DNA from: Mycobacterium sp. IS-1590
GTDB taxonomy: Bacteria > Actinomycetota > Actinomycetes > Mycobacteriales > Mycobacteriaceae
Reading direction: 5' to 3'
Length of the DNA stretch: 64,000 bases
NCBI RefSeq assembly: GCF_001500025.1
Contig: NZ_LQIW01000034.1
Location: 310,001-374,000 of the forward strand
This document shows, in pieces, positions 1-8,532 of the stretch. The notes beneath the pieces were generated by a model. That model had not been told where the DNA came from and did no database searches. It saw only the letters and a list, made by a program, of their open reading frames with translations. The translations under genes were made by a program, and so were the position numbers. Numbering within the stretch: position 1 is the stretch's first letter; the number at the start of each line of letters is the position of its first letter.

Positions 1-585
1 GTACAACCGGTATGACTCGGTTTCGAAATCCGCGGCGATCATCGGGTAGATGAGCAGTTGGGCGGACAAGGTGGGTCCGCCGCGATCCCGCGCCATCAGG
101 CTGGTGACCGCCGCGAGGTTGCCGCCTGCGCTGTCGCCGGCCACCGCGAGCCGGTCCGGGTCGCCACCGAACTCCGCGGCGTGTTCGCCGGCCCAGCACG
201 TCGCGGCGTACACATCCTCTGCTGCGGCGGGCCACCGACTTTCGGGAGCCAGCCGGTAGTCGACCGAGATCACCACCGCGGACAGGAGATTCGCCAAGTT
301 GCGGCACAACCCGTCGTGGCTGTCGAGGTCGCAGAACACGAACCCACCACCGTGGGCGTACACCACCACCGGGGCCGGGACATCCGATACCGGTCGGTAG
401 ATCCGAACCGGTACACCGCCGGCAATGGTGACGTCGTCGACCGATCCGACGGCTTCGGGCTGTGCAGGAGGCACGAAGCGCGATCGGATCGTCTCCCGAG
501 CCTGCGCGCCGGTCATCGTGTGCACCGGCGGAAAGCCGGAGTCCAGCGCCTCGATCAGGTCGGCGATCTGCGGATCGAGTGTCAC
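1..585 (-). CDS. alpha/beta hydrolase, HSL-type esterase/lipase (3' end outside window)
   Basis: This is an esterase of the hormone-sensitive-lipase family and probably hydrolyses an ester or lactone made by the neighbouring Baeyer-Villiger enzyme (inference). 195 codons are visible. They contain the oxyanion-hole motif HGGGF and the nucleophile elbow GDSAGG. The catalytic Asp and His lie beyond base 1. The start is GTG at 585, overlapping the stop of the IclR gene by the four bases GTGA, which shows translational coupling. The frame runs off the window edge without a stop, so the gene is partial here. The exact substrate cannot be read from the sequence. Confidence 0.85.
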   Translation of the reverse strand, partial: MTLDPQIADLIEALDSGFPPVHTMTGAQARETIRSRFVPPAQPEAVGSVDDVTIAGGVPVRIYRPVSDVPAPVVVYAHGGGFVFCDLDSHDGLCRNLANLLSAVVISVDYRLAPESRWPAAAEDVYAATCWAGEHAAEFGGDPDRLAVAGDSAGGNLAAVTSLMARDRGGPTLSAQLLIYPMIAADFETESYRLY

Positions 586-1424
586 GCGTACTGCAGCGCC
601 GGCTCGCGGGGCGTCGCGGGCCGCGGTGCCGCCAAGTTCCGCAGGGGCCGGGCCTGCTGCAGCGTCGGCGCCACCCGCTGCGGGCCGTCCTCGGCGTTGC
701 GCCAGACCGCCATGGCCGTCATCCGAACCGGTGCGACAAGGCGCTGGTCGAACATCATGCGGTTCATCGGGCCGCACACCGATACGGCCGCCGCCGCCTC
801 ACCCTGGCCACCGATCGGCGCTGCGACACAACCGAATCCGGTGAGAGCCTCTTCTCGGTCGAACGCGATGCCGTGCGAGCGCACCTTGGCCAGTTCGGTG
901 CGCAACTGGACGGGCGATCCGATGGAGTATTTGGTGCGCCGGCTCGTCAGGTCGATCGCATTGCAATCCAGGTTGCTCATGGACGCCAGCATCGCCTTGC
1001 CCACCGCCGAACAGTGAGCGGGATGACGCCCCCCGACGCGGGTGGGAATGGCTGCGCCCAGACCGTCACCGATCTTCTCCAGATACACGACGTCGGCGCC
1101 GTCGAGGACGGCCAGGTGCACGACGAGACCGGTGGCGCGGTGCAGATCGTGCAGCAGAGGCACCGCGGCGCGGTGCAGACGGTCCTGGTGCACCGCCAGC
1201 GAACCCAACTCGACCAGCCGCATGCCCAGCTCGTAGTCGCGTCCGTTGCGTCGCAGCCAGCGCAGCTGGACGAGGCGTTCGAGCATGCGGTGCGCGGACG
1301 AGCGGGGAAGCCCGGTGCGGCGAACGATCTGCGCCAATGTCAGTCGGCCTGGCCCGTCGAAGGCGTCAAGTACCAGCGATACGCGGTCGAGGACGGCGCT
1401 GGGTGTTTCGACAGTCGTTGTCAT
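582..1424 (-). CDS. IclR-family transcriptional regulator
   Basis: This 280-residue regulator has the IclR layout. An N-terminal winged helix-turn-helix (about residues 10-75) includes the pattern LTLAQIVRRTGLPRSSAHRM. A C-terminal effector-binding domain contains the family signature GxxxPxxxxxGKAxLA, seen here as GGRHPAHCSAVGKAMLA. The start ATG at 1424 follows a clean GGAGG six bases upstream. The open frame continues far upstream, but those codons lie inside the next gene in another frame. It overlaps the downstream esterase gene by 4 bp. IclR proteins usually respond to aromatic or steroid metabolites, so it probably controls this catabolic cluster. The effector is unknown. Confidence 0.92.
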   Translation of the reverse strand: MTTTVETPSAVLDRVSLVLDAFDGPGRLTLAQIVRRTGLPRSSAHRMLERLVQLRWLRRNGRDYELGMRLVELGSLAVHQDRLHRAAVPLLHDLHRATGLVVHLAVLDGADVVYLEKIGDGLGAAIPTRVGGRHPAHCSAVGKAMLASMSNLDCNAIDLTSRRTKYSIGSPVQLRTELAKVRSHGIAFDREEALTGFGCVAAPIGGQGEAAAAVSVCGPMNRMMFDQRLVAPVRMTAMAVWRNAEDGPQRVAPTLQQARPLRNLAAPRPATPREPALQYA

Positions 1425-1458
1425 GTGGCCTCCGGAGAGCAACCTGCAACAGGCAGGA

Positions 1459-1485
1459 CATATTTCTAATAGGAATATGCCTATT
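1459..1485. promoter_or_regulatory. AT-rich palindromic operator upstream of the IclR gene
   Basis: An AT-rich patch in a GC-rich region holds two overlapping dyads. One is a near-perfect 21 bp palindrome at 1459-1479 with outer arms CATATT and AATATG. The other is AATAGG-6 bp-CCTATT at 1468-1485. It lies 35 bp upstream of the IclR start in the 164 bp gap after the alcohol dehydrogenase gene. Position and symmetry suggest an IclR autoregulatory site. Confidence 0.5.
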
Positions 1486-1588
1486 TGTAGCATGTCGATG
1501 TGCGTGGTGTCACACGAACGCGGCGATTCGCTCTCGGTCACGTCGATGACCTGCGGTGTCGGACCGCGCACCGCGTGTTGCGACCCGG

Positions 1589-2746
1589 CTAGGGCGAAGC
1601 GGCGTCGCTTCGGGGGTCGATCAGGATCTTGGCGTGCGCCTCGGCCGCGCCCAGCACCTCGAAGGCGCGGGCCACGCCGCCCAGCCCCACGGTCCCGGTG
1701 ACGAGCGCCGAGGCGTCCACCTTCCCGTCGGCGAGCAGGTGCAGCGTGTCGCGGAACTCCAGCGGCGTGTAACCGAAGACGAACCGCAGGTCGATGTCCT
1801 TGCCGTTCGCGACCGCCGGGCGGAAGTGGTCGGTGCCCATGCACACGCCGACCACGACGACCCGCGACTGCACCGGCGCCGCGCGGATGATGCCGTCGAT
1901 GATCCCGGGCACGCCGACGCATTCGAAAACCACCGGTCGCTTCGGGCTCGCCGCGCCCAACTTGTCGGCGACCCGGTACAGGTGTGACCAGCCGGGCGCG
2001 CGGCGCAGTTTCTCCATCGTGCCGACGGCGAGTTCGAACAGCTGCTGAGCTTCGGTGACGGCCCCGGACTGACGGGCGGCCGTGTACGGGGAATCGACGG
2101 CGGGGTCGACGACCACGTCGGCGCCACAGCGCGACGCCATCTCGCGACGGGTAGCCGAGAAGTCGCTCGCGACGATCGTGGCCACGCCGAGCGACTTCAG
2201 ATGGCAGATCACGGCGAGCCCGACCGGCCCGCAACCGATGACGATCGCGACATCACGCCTGCCGATCTGGCTGCGGCGCACCGCGTGCAGGGCCACCGCC
2301 ATCGGCTCGGTCAGCGCAGCGATATCGAGGTCCAGCCCGTTGGGGACGACGAAGCTCATCGAGGCTTCGGCGAGGACGTGCTCGGCGTACGCACCGGGCG
2401 CCAGCGGCGACAGCCCGGTCATGTGCACCCCGCCCGCCGCCCGCACCATGGGAAACGACACCACGGGAGCCCCGACCTTGAACTGTCGTGCGGCGCCCGG
2501 CCCGCGCTCGGCCACTTCGCCGACGAACTCGTGGCCCAAGACGACCGGCGTGTCCTGGCGCATGAAGTCCGGGTATCCGACTTCGTCCATGACGTCGGTC
2601 AATTCGTCGGCGTGGTCCTTCGCGTGCAGATCCGATCCGCAGATGCCGCAGCGGCGCACCTCGAGCAACAGCTGCCCGCGTGCCGGGGCGGGCGTCGGGA
2701 GGTCGACGATGGACAGGTTGCCTCGTTCACAGCTGACGGCCTTCAT
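1589..2746 (-). CDS. zinc-type medium-chain alcohol dehydrogenase
   Basis: This 385-residue medium-chain dehydrogenase (GroES-like fold followed by a Rossmann domain) should oxidise a secondary or primary alcohol with NAD(P). The catalytic zinc ligands are seen as Cys36 in CGICGSDLH and His72-Glu73 in GHEFVGE. The nucleotide motif is GCGPVG. The loop that usually carries the four structural-zinc cysteines has none (DELTDVMDEVGYPDF instead), so only the catalytic zinc is expected. I chose ATG at 2746, preceded by GAGGA, over an in-frame GTG 18 bases upstream. It is the last gene of the leftward catabolic operon, 49 bp after the KstD-like gene. Confidence 0.9.
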   Translation of the reverse strand: MKAVSCERGNLSIVDLPTPAPARGQLLLEVRRCGICGSDLHAKDHADELTDVMDEVGYPDFMRQDTPVVLGHEFVGEVAERGPGAARQFKVGAPVVSFPMVRAAGGVHMTGLSPLAPGAYAEHVLAEASMSFVVPNGLDLDIAALTEPMAVALHAVRRSQIGRRDVAIVIGCGPVGLAVICHLKSLGVATIVASDFSATRREMASRCGADVVVDPAVDSPYTAARQSGAVTEAQQLFELAVGTMEKLRRAPGWSHLYRVADKLGAASPKRPVVFECVGVPGIIDGIIRAAPVQSRVVVVGVCMGTDHFRPAVANGKDIDLRFVFGYTPLEFRDTLHLLADGKVDASALVTGTVGLGGVARAFEVLGAAEAHAKILIDPRSDAASP

Positions 2747-2795
2747 GCGTCCATCCTCTACCACGGGTCGGGAGGACCACTGAGACGAACGGAAG

Positions 2796-4256
2796 CTAGG
2801 CGCCCGCCGCGCTGCGTCCGGCCCGTCGGCCGTAGAAACTGCCGTCGCCCAACGAGATACCGCTCGCGTACCCCCACGCCGCGAGGCCCGCGGTGCAGCG
2901 GCCCGCGGCGAACAGGCCGGGGATCGGTTCGCCGCTGACGTGCAAGACCTCCGCGTCTAGTGAGGTCAGCAGCCCGCCCAGGGTGAAGCCGCCGGTGCTC
3001 TCGCGCAGGTCGATCGCGCCGACCGGCGTGCCGATCGGTCGCAGCCACTGCGGCTTCTTGTGAAGCAACGGATCCTCACCCACGGCGGCACCGGCGTTGT
3101 ACGCGGAGACGGTCGCCTGAAGTGACCCCGTCGGTAGCCCCATCTCGGATTCGAGTTCGTCCACCGTCTCGCACACCCAGGTCGGCGGGCGCAGCATCAA
3201 CTGCGGCGACAGCGAGGCCATCGCCTCCTCCTGCGCCTGGTCGTCGATGATCAGGAACGCGGTGTTGTCCTGGTGGTACAGGGTCAACTGCCCGACCCTG
3301 CCGGGGTAGGTGTCCTCGGCGACGTAGCGCTGACCGCGGCCGTTGACCAGGATGCCCCGCACCAGCTGCTGCGGATCGATGAAGATGGCCACCTCGGTGG
3401 CGTCCATGTGGGCCAGGTCGGCGCCCAGCGCCTGCGCCATCCGGATCGCTTGACCGTCGTGCTGCTCGATGGCGGCGGCGGGCCGGCCGGCGATGCGCGG
3501 GGCGTACTGGGCGACCATGGCCTCGTTGTAGGCGAAGCTGCCCATCGCGAGCACCACTGCGCGACGCGCCCGCACGGTGATCTCCTCGCCGTACCGGCGC
3601 GCGTACACCCCGGCCACCCGGCCATCGGACTCGACGATCAACCGCTGCACGCGCACGTCGTAGAGCGCCCGTGCTCCGGCCGCGGTGGCCGTCTCCACGA
3701 GCGGCTTCATCAGCATGAAGCCGGCGCTCGCCTCGCCCTGCTTCTTGTTCGACATCTGCGGGACGTGTCCACGTGGCGCGGGCGTGGCGATGGTGTTGAA
3801 CGGGTACGAGTTCTCCCCGCCGCTGTACATGAGCCCCTGATCGCCCATGGGCTCCCAGCCCGGCTCGCCGAAGAACTCCGGCTTGAACCGCACGCCGCAG
3901 CCGACGAGCCAGTCGAAGTGCTCGAGGCTGCCGTCGCAGTAGTCGGTGATGCGCTTCTGGTCGGCGCCGGGTCCCATCGCGACGTTCAGGTACGCGGCCA
4001 TGTTCGCAACGGAATCGTCGAATCCACAAGCCTTTTGGATGGGTGTACCGCCGCCCAGGTAGATGAACCCGCCGGCCATCGACGCCGCGCCGCCCCAGGA
4101 CCCGGTGCGTTCGAGGACCAGGACGTCGGCGCCGGCACGCGCGGCCTCCACCGCCGCGGCCGCCCCGGCGATGCCGAAGCCGGCGATGACGACGTCGGCC
4201 TCCTCGTCCCACTGCGTGATGTCTGCCGCGGGCAGGGGAGTGAGATCGCCGCTCAC
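2796..4256 (-). CDS. FAD-dependent dehydrogenase, 3-ketosteroid Delta1-dehydrogenase (KstD)-like
   Basis: This 486-residue flavoprotein belongs to the fumarate reductase / KstD superfamily. The FAD-binding GxGxxG motif is GFGIAG at residues 26-31, followed by a typical LERTGSWGGAAS segment. The C-terminus has the family FAD-contacting stretch around FAAGRCTAG...YASGISLGDG. KstD enzymes insert the 1,2 double bond in ring A of 3-ketosteroids. Next to HsaA- and HsaC-like genes, a similar desaturation of a cyclic ketone is likely, but the substrate is inference. The start is GTG at 4256, overlapping the upstream dioxygenase stop by 4 bp. Earlier in-frame ATGs would sit inside that gene. Confidence 0.85.
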   Translation of the reverse strand: MSGDLTPLPAADITQWDEEADVVIAGFGIAGAAAAVEAARAGADVLVLERTGSWGGAASMAGGFIYLGGGTPIQKACGFDDSVANMAAYLNVAMGPGADQKRITDYCDGSLEHFDWLVGCGVRFKPEFFGEPGWEPMGDQGLMYSGGENSYPFNTIATPAPRGHVPQMSNKKQGEASAGFMLMKPLVETATAAGARALYDVRVQRLIVESDGRVAGVYARRYGEEITVRARRAVVLAMGSFAYNEAMVAQYAPRIAGRPAAAIEQHDGQAIRMAQALGADLAHMDATEVAIFIDPQQLVRGILVNGRGQRYVAEDTYPGRVGQLTLYHQDNTAFLIIDDQAQEEAMASLSPQLMLRPPTWVCETVDELESEMGLPTGSLQATVSAYNAGAAVGEDPLLHKKPQWLRPIGTPVGAIDLRESTGGFTLGGLLTSLDAEVLHVSGEPIPGLFAAGRCTAGLAAWGYASGISLGDGSFYGRRAGRSAAGA

Positions 4257-5161
4257 GGGCGCATTGCGGCCGGCAGGTCGGACACCCACTCGTGGCCCCA
4301 GTAGCTGTCGGCGGTGATTTCCTCTGCGGTGTAATACGTTTCGTCGACCCGCATACCGTCGGTGCCGAACTCGATGTCCCAGTCGCCGGGTGCCCGCACG
4401 TAGAACGACACCATCTTGTCGTTGGTGTGCCTGCCCAACGTCGAGGACAGCTGGAAGCCGTCCTTGTTCACCCGGTCGAGGGCCTGCCCGACCGCGTCGA
4501 GGCTGTCGACCTCCACCATCAAGTGGATCAGGCCCGGGTCACGCAGCGTCATCGCGGGACAGATCGCCAGGCTGTGGTGGCGTGCGTTGATGCCGAGGAA
4601 CCGCACGCGCAGCGGCCCGAACTCCGGGGGCGTCGGAACGCGGAACGCACCGCGCGACTTGAATCCCAGGACCTCCGTGTAGAACTGGAAAAGCCCCGGC
4701 ACGTCGAGGGCCGGCAGCACCACGTGGCCCAGTCCCTGATCGCCGGTGACGAATCGGGCGCCGTAGGGCGTCACCACCGGGCTGTGGTCGAGCACCGCGC
4801 CGTGGAAGACCTCGGTGGACGTCCCCGCCGGATCGTCGAACGCGATCACCTCTTCGACGCGACGTGCGTCGGCCTCCTCGAGCGAAAGTTCCTTGACCGC
4901 CACGCCTGCGCCGTCGAGGGTCGCCTTCACCCGCGTCAACGCCGCATGGTCGCGGACCTCCCACCCGACGGTGACGATCTTGTCGACGTCACCGGGCACC
5001 ACGATGATGCGCGCGGCGCGTTCGTCCATGCGTAGGTACAGGGCGCCGTCGTCGGGACCGGAGCCCTCGGCGAAGCCGAGCACCTTGAACGCGAAGTGGC
5101 GCCAGCGGTCGATGTCCGTGGCCTGAACCTTGACGTATCCCAGGCTTTTGAGATCGCTCAT
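4253..5161 (-). CDS. extradiol ring-cleavage dioxygenase, HsaC/BphC-like
   Basis: This 302-residue two-domain VOC-fold protein has the length and layout of type I extradiol dioxygenases such as HsaC and BphC, which open a catechol ring next to the two hydroxyls using Fe(II). Likely iron ligands are His146 (GLGHVVL), His213 (LIHLMVEV) and Glu264 (WDIEFGTDG). A HH pair at 195-196 matches the second-shell catalytic histidine of the family. It overlaps the HsaA-like stop by one base (TGATG) and the KstD-like start by four, so the three genes form one tight unit. The ring-opened product would suit the HsaD-like hydrolase at 10.7-11.6 kb. Confidence 0.88.
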   Translation of the reverse strand: MSDLKSLGYVKVQATDIDRWRHFAFKVLGFAEGSGPDDGALYLRMDERAARIIVVPGDVDKIVTVGWEVRDHAALTRVKATLDGAGVAVKELSLEEADARRVEEVIAFDDPAGTSTEVFHGAVLDHSPVVTPYGARFVTGDQGLGHVVLPALDVPGLFQFYTEVLGFKSRGAFRVPTPPEFGPLRVRFLGINARHHSLAICPAMTLRDPGLIHLMVEVDSLDAVGQALDRVNKDGFQLSSTLGRHTNDKMVSFYVRAPGDWDIEFGTDGMRVDETYYTAEEITADSYWGHEWVSDLPAAMRP

Positions 5162-6342
5162 CAGATCATCGCCCGCAGCGGACCCTGCGGATCCACGCCC
5201 AGCGAGCTCAGCGCCGAGGCGTGAAACACCGTGCCGGGCACGTGGATCGCGTGCAGTTGGCCCACGTGCACATCGCGCCAGTACCGCTGCAACGGCTTGT
5301 CCATGCGTGCGGCGTTGCCGCCCGAGCGGGCGAAGATCTCGTCGACCGCGGACACGGCGCGCCACACCGCGCGTATCTGGGTGCGACGGCCCGCCGCCCG
5401 GTCCTCGAAGCTGACCTCCTTGCCCGCGGCGACCATGTCGTAGATGCGGTCGGCGTTGGCCAGCAGTTCCTGGCGGGCGGCGTTGATGTCGGCTGCCGCC
5501 TCACCGATCGCGTACATGACGTACGGGTCGTCCTTGATCGCAACGCCGCTGGAGTTCACGCGCTCGCGCTGGTAGTCCAGGTGCGCGGCCAGGGCGCCCT
5601 CGGCGATGCCGATGGTGGCGGCGGAGATACCGAGCGGGAACATCGTCGACCACGGCATCAGGTACAGCGGTTCGGTCATGCCGGCTTCGCGCTGGGCGGT
5701 GCCGTCCATCACCTTCATTGCGTCCATCGTGCGGTACTCCGGCACGAACGCGTCTTTGACGATGACGTCCTTGGATCCGGTGCCGCGCAATCCGACGACG
5801 TCCCACGAGTCGTCCACGATCTCGTAGTCCGACCGCGGCAAGATCATGTGCAGCATCTGCGGGGGCATCAACGGTTTACCGTCCGCGTCCCCGATCATCG
5901 CGCCGAGGATGATCCAGTCGCACGCGTCGGTACCGGAGCTGAACTGCCAGCGCCCGTTGAAGATGTAGCCACCGTCGACGGGCTTGGCCACACCTTGCGG
6001 TGCGTACGGCGACGCCATCCAGGTGTCGATGTTATCGGCCCAGACCTCGTCGCCGACCCGCGGATCGGCATAGGCGAGCTGATAGGGGTGCACGCCCACC
6101 ACGCCGTTGACCCAGCCGGCGGCGGGGTCCAGGGCCGCGGTGGCCATCACGGTCTCGGCGAATTCGCGCGGATGAGCCTCGTAGCCGCCGTGCTTCTTGG
6201 GCTGCAGCAGGCGGATGGACCCGGCGGCCTTCATCGACTTGACCGTGGCGTCGGTCAGCCGCCCGATCTTCTCGGCCTCGGCGCCCTGATCCTTGAACTG
6301 CTCGGCCAGTTGCATCACCCGGTCGAGTACGCGCTCACTCAT
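5161..6342 (-). CDS. flavin-dependent monooxygenase of the acyl-CoA dehydrogenase fold, HsaA-like
   Basis: This 393-residue protein has the acyl-CoA dehydrogenase fold but resembles the hydroxylase component HsaA (3-HSA hydroxylase), which uses reduced flavin and O2 to turn a phenol into a catechol. Supporting stretches include the N-terminal LLQPKKHGGYEAHP, the mid-domain WQFSSGTDACDWIILGA and DVVGLRGTGSKDV. The start ATG at 6342 follows GAGGA. In the classical pathway a separate flavin reductase (HsaB) supplies the reduced flavin. None is encoded in this window, and the adjacent gene is a ferredoxin instead. The product would be the substrate of the overlapping HsaC-like enzyme. Confidence 0.86.
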   Translation of the reverse strand: MSERVLDRVMQLAEQFKDQGAEAEKIGRLTDATVKSMKAAGSIRLLQPKKHGGYEAHPREFAETVMATAALDPAAGWVNGVVGVHPYQLAYADPRVGDEVWADNIDTWMASPYAPQGVAKPVDGGYIFNGRWQFSSGTDACDWIILGAMIGDADGKPLMPPQMLHMILPRSDYEIVDDSWDVVGLRGTGSKDVIVKDAFVPEYRTMDAMKVMDGTAQREAGMTEPLYLMPWSTMFPLGISAATIGIAEGALAAHLDYQRERVNSSGVAIKDDPYVMYAIGEAAADINAARQELLANADRIYDMVAAGKEVSFEDRAAGRRTQIRAVWRAVSAVDEIFARSGGNAARMDKPLQRYWRDVHVGQLHAIHVPGTVFHASALSSLGVDPQGPLRAMI

Positions 6343-6434
6343 GCTGATGTCCTCACTATTGGCTGCACTTGATGGTCTACCGCACCGGAGGTGCGAATGG
6401 GACGCAATCCCGGTCAGCGGGCGACGTTTCCGGC

Positions 6435-6737
6435 TCAGTACTCGACGTGAAGGTCGTCGCTGACCGGTCGGGCCTGACAGCCCAGGATGAGGCCGTCGGC
6501 CAGGTCGTCGGGCTCGAGGATGTCGCACGTGGCCATGTCGACCTCGCCTGAGACGACGGTCGCGACGCATGAGCCGCAGTGACCCTCCCGGCAGGAGTGC
6601 GGAGCGTCGATACCGGCCGCGAGCATCGCGTCGACCAATGTCTTGTCGCGCGGCCAGCACAGGTGGTGCCGGGTTCCGTCCAGATCAATCCGAACGGTGG
6701 CATCGACCCGCGTCCCGCAGGCGTCGGTCTGTGACAT
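6435..6737 (-). CDS. plant-type [2Fe-2S] ferredoxin
   Basis: This 100-residue electron carrier has a single plant-type 2Fe-2S domain. The cluster ligands are Cys49, Cys54, Cys57 (motif CREGHCGSC) and Cys87. It resembles the C-terminal ferredoxin module of KshB-type reductases but stands alone, with no FAD or NAD domain. It is the first gene of the leftward operon, 92 bp before the HsaA-like gene, and divergent from the Baeyer-Villiger gene. Its partner may be a P450 or Rieske oxygenase encoded elsewhere. Serving the HsaA-like enzyme directly would be unusual. Confidence 0.88.
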   Translation of the reverse strand: MSQTDACGTRVDATVRIDLDGTRHHLCWPRDKTLVDAMLAAGIDAPHSCREGHCGSCVATVVSGEVDMATCDILEPDDLADGLILGCQARPVSDDLHVEY

Positions 6738-6779
6738 GGGCTGATCCTCACCGTCGTCGGGAATCGGGTCGAGCAGTCC

Positions 6780-6795
6780 TTCCGATGGGCGGAAC
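6780..6795. promoter_or_regulatory. candidate operator in the ferredoxin / monooxygenase divergent promoter
   Basis: TTCCG-6 bp-GGAAC is a small dyad in the 130 bp between two divergent genes. On the minus strand it reads GTTCCGCCCATCGG, 12 of 14 bases identical to the site upstream of yrbEA at 11601. It may be a shared operator for the catabolic and uptake genes. Confidence 0.35.
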
Positions 6796-6867
6796 TGTCA
6801 TCGCTCGATTGCCCGGTCATCGGGAAACTCGGGGGGCGGCGGGTCTTCCACGACCTACCGTGGCTGC

Positions 6868-8484
6868 GTGGAGATCTCCGATGAGCGGTCAAGCGTGGAC
6901 GCGGTGGTGGTCGGCGCCGGCTTCGCCGGGCTGTACGCCTTGCACAAGCTGCGGTCGCAGGGCTTGTCGGTGCGCGTGTTCGAGGCGGCGCCGGAGATCG
7001 GGGGAACCTGGTACTACAACCGCTATCCGGGTGCTCGCTGCGACGTCGAGAGCGTCGACTACTGCTATTCGTTCGATTCGGAACTCGAGCAGGAGTGGGA
7101 CTGGTCGGAGAAGTACGCGACGCAGGCCGAGATCCTGCGCTACCTGAACTGGGTCGCCGACAAGCTGAACCTGCGCGACGGCATCACGTTCAACACCCGG
7201 GTCACCTCGGCGACACTCGACGAGGACAACCTGCACTGGACGGTGTCGACCGATAAGGGTGAGGTCGTCACCGCACGCTTCTGCGTGATGGCGACCGGTC
7301 CGCTGTCCGCGGCACTGACGCCTGACTTTCCCGGTCTCGACGGCTTCGCGGGGGAGCTGTACCACACCGCGCACTGGCCGCACGAGCCCGTCGACTTCAC
7401 CGGCAAGCGGGTCGCGGTGATCGGCACGGGTTCGTCGGGTATTCAGTCCATTCCGGTGATCGCCGAACAGGCCGATCGTCTCTTCGTGTTCCAGCGCACG
7501 CCGAATTACAGCGTGCCCGCCGGTAATCGACCGTTGACCGACGAGGACCGCGCGAAGGTCAAGGCAACTTATGCCGAACGGCGGCGGCTGTCGTGGCGCA
7601 GCGGCGGCGGTTCGCCGCATATCGCCCATCCGAAGCTCACGATGGAGGCCACGCCCGAGGAACGCCGGGCCGCGTTCGAGAAGCGTTGGGAACTCGGGGG
7701 TGTGCTGTTCTCGAAGACGTTCAGCGACCAGATGATCGACGTGGCTGCCAACGAGGAAGCGCGCAAGTTCTACGAGCAGAAGATCCGTGCGGTGATCGAC
7801 GACCCCGAGGTCGCCGAACTTCTCATCCCGAACGACCATCCCATCGGCACGAAGCGAATCTGCACCGACACCAACTATTTTCAGACGTTCAACCAGCCGC
7901 ACGTGAGCCTGGTGGGCGTGCGCAAGACCCCGATCGTGTCGATTGACGCCGACGGGATCAACACCACCGACGCGCACTACGACGTCGACGCCATCGTGCT
8001 CGCCACCGGGTTCGACGCGATGACCGGTGCACTGGGCAAGATCGACATCGTCGGTCGGGGCGGACAGAAGCTGCGTGACGACTGGTCGGACGGTCCGCGC
8101 ACCTACCTCGGTCTCGGCGTCGACGGCTTCCCGAACCTGTTCCTGGTCTCCGGTCCCGGCGCGCCCGCGGTGCTGGCCAACATGGTGCTGCACGCCGAGG
8201 CGAACGTGAATTGGATTGCCGAGGCCATCTCCTATCTCGACGACCACGGCTACACCGCGATCGAAGCCACCGGCGAGGCCGTGGACAACTGGATCGCCGA
8301 GTGCACCCGACGCGCGGATGCGACGTTGTTCCCGAAGGCCAACTCCTGGTACATGGGCGCCAACGTCCCGGGCAAACCGCGCGGGTTCATGTTGTTCATC
8401 GGCGGTTTCGGTGTCTACCTCGACATCTGCGCCGAGGTCGCGGAGGCGGGTTACAAGGGTTTTCAGCTGTTGAAGTCGTCGTAG
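6868..8484 (+). CDS. Baeyer-Villiger type flavin monooxygenase
   Basis: This 538-residue class B flavoprotein inserts an oxygen next to a ketone to make an ester or lactone, using FAD, NADPH and O2. The FAD site is GAGFAG at 16-21. The Baeyer-Villiger fingerprint FxGxxxHTxxWP is present as FAGELYHTAHWP at 160-171. A second Rossmann motif, GTGSSG, lies near 186-191. The start is GTG at 6868, with divergent transcription from the ferredoxin gene. It heads a rightward operon with SDR, LLM and SnoaL-like genes. In this setting it may open a saturated ring or remove a side chain of a steroid- or terpenoid-like ketone (inference). Confidence 0.92.
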   Translation: MEISDERSSVDAVVVGAGFAGLYALHKLRSQGLSVRVFEAAPEIGGTWYYNRYPGARCDVESVDYCYSFDSELEQEWDWSEKYATQAEILRYLNWVADKLNLRDGITFNTRVTSATLDEDNLHWTVSTDKGEVVTARFCVMATGPLSAALTPDFPGLDGFAGELYHTAHWPHEPVDFTGKRVAVIGTGSSGIQSIPVIAEQADRLFVFQRTPNYSVPAGNRPLTDEDRAKVKATYAERRRLSWRSGGGSPHIAHPKLTMEATPEERRAAFEKRWELGGVLFSKTFSDQMIDVAANEEARKFYEQKIRAVIDDPEVAELLIPNDHPIGTKRICTDTNYFQTFNQPHVSLVGVRKTPIVSIDADGINTTDAHYDVDAIVLATGFDAMTGALGKIDIVGRGGQKLRDDWSDGPRTYLGLGVDGFPNLFLVSGPGAPAVLANMVLHAEANVNWIAEAISYLDDHGYTAIEATGEAVDNWIAECTRRADATLFPKANSWYMGANVPGKPRGFMLFIGGFGVYLDICAEVAEAGYKGFQLLKSS

Positions 8485-8532
8485 TCGCCCGGCCACCCGG
8501 ACATTCGGACCAGCACTGATAGGAACATCGAG

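Noticed and set aside
1425..2234. Long in-frame extension upstream of the IclR regulator
   Set aside because: It overlaps the alcohol dehydrogenase in another frame and reads as Arg/Gly-rich shadow. GGAGG before the ATG at 1424 marks the start.
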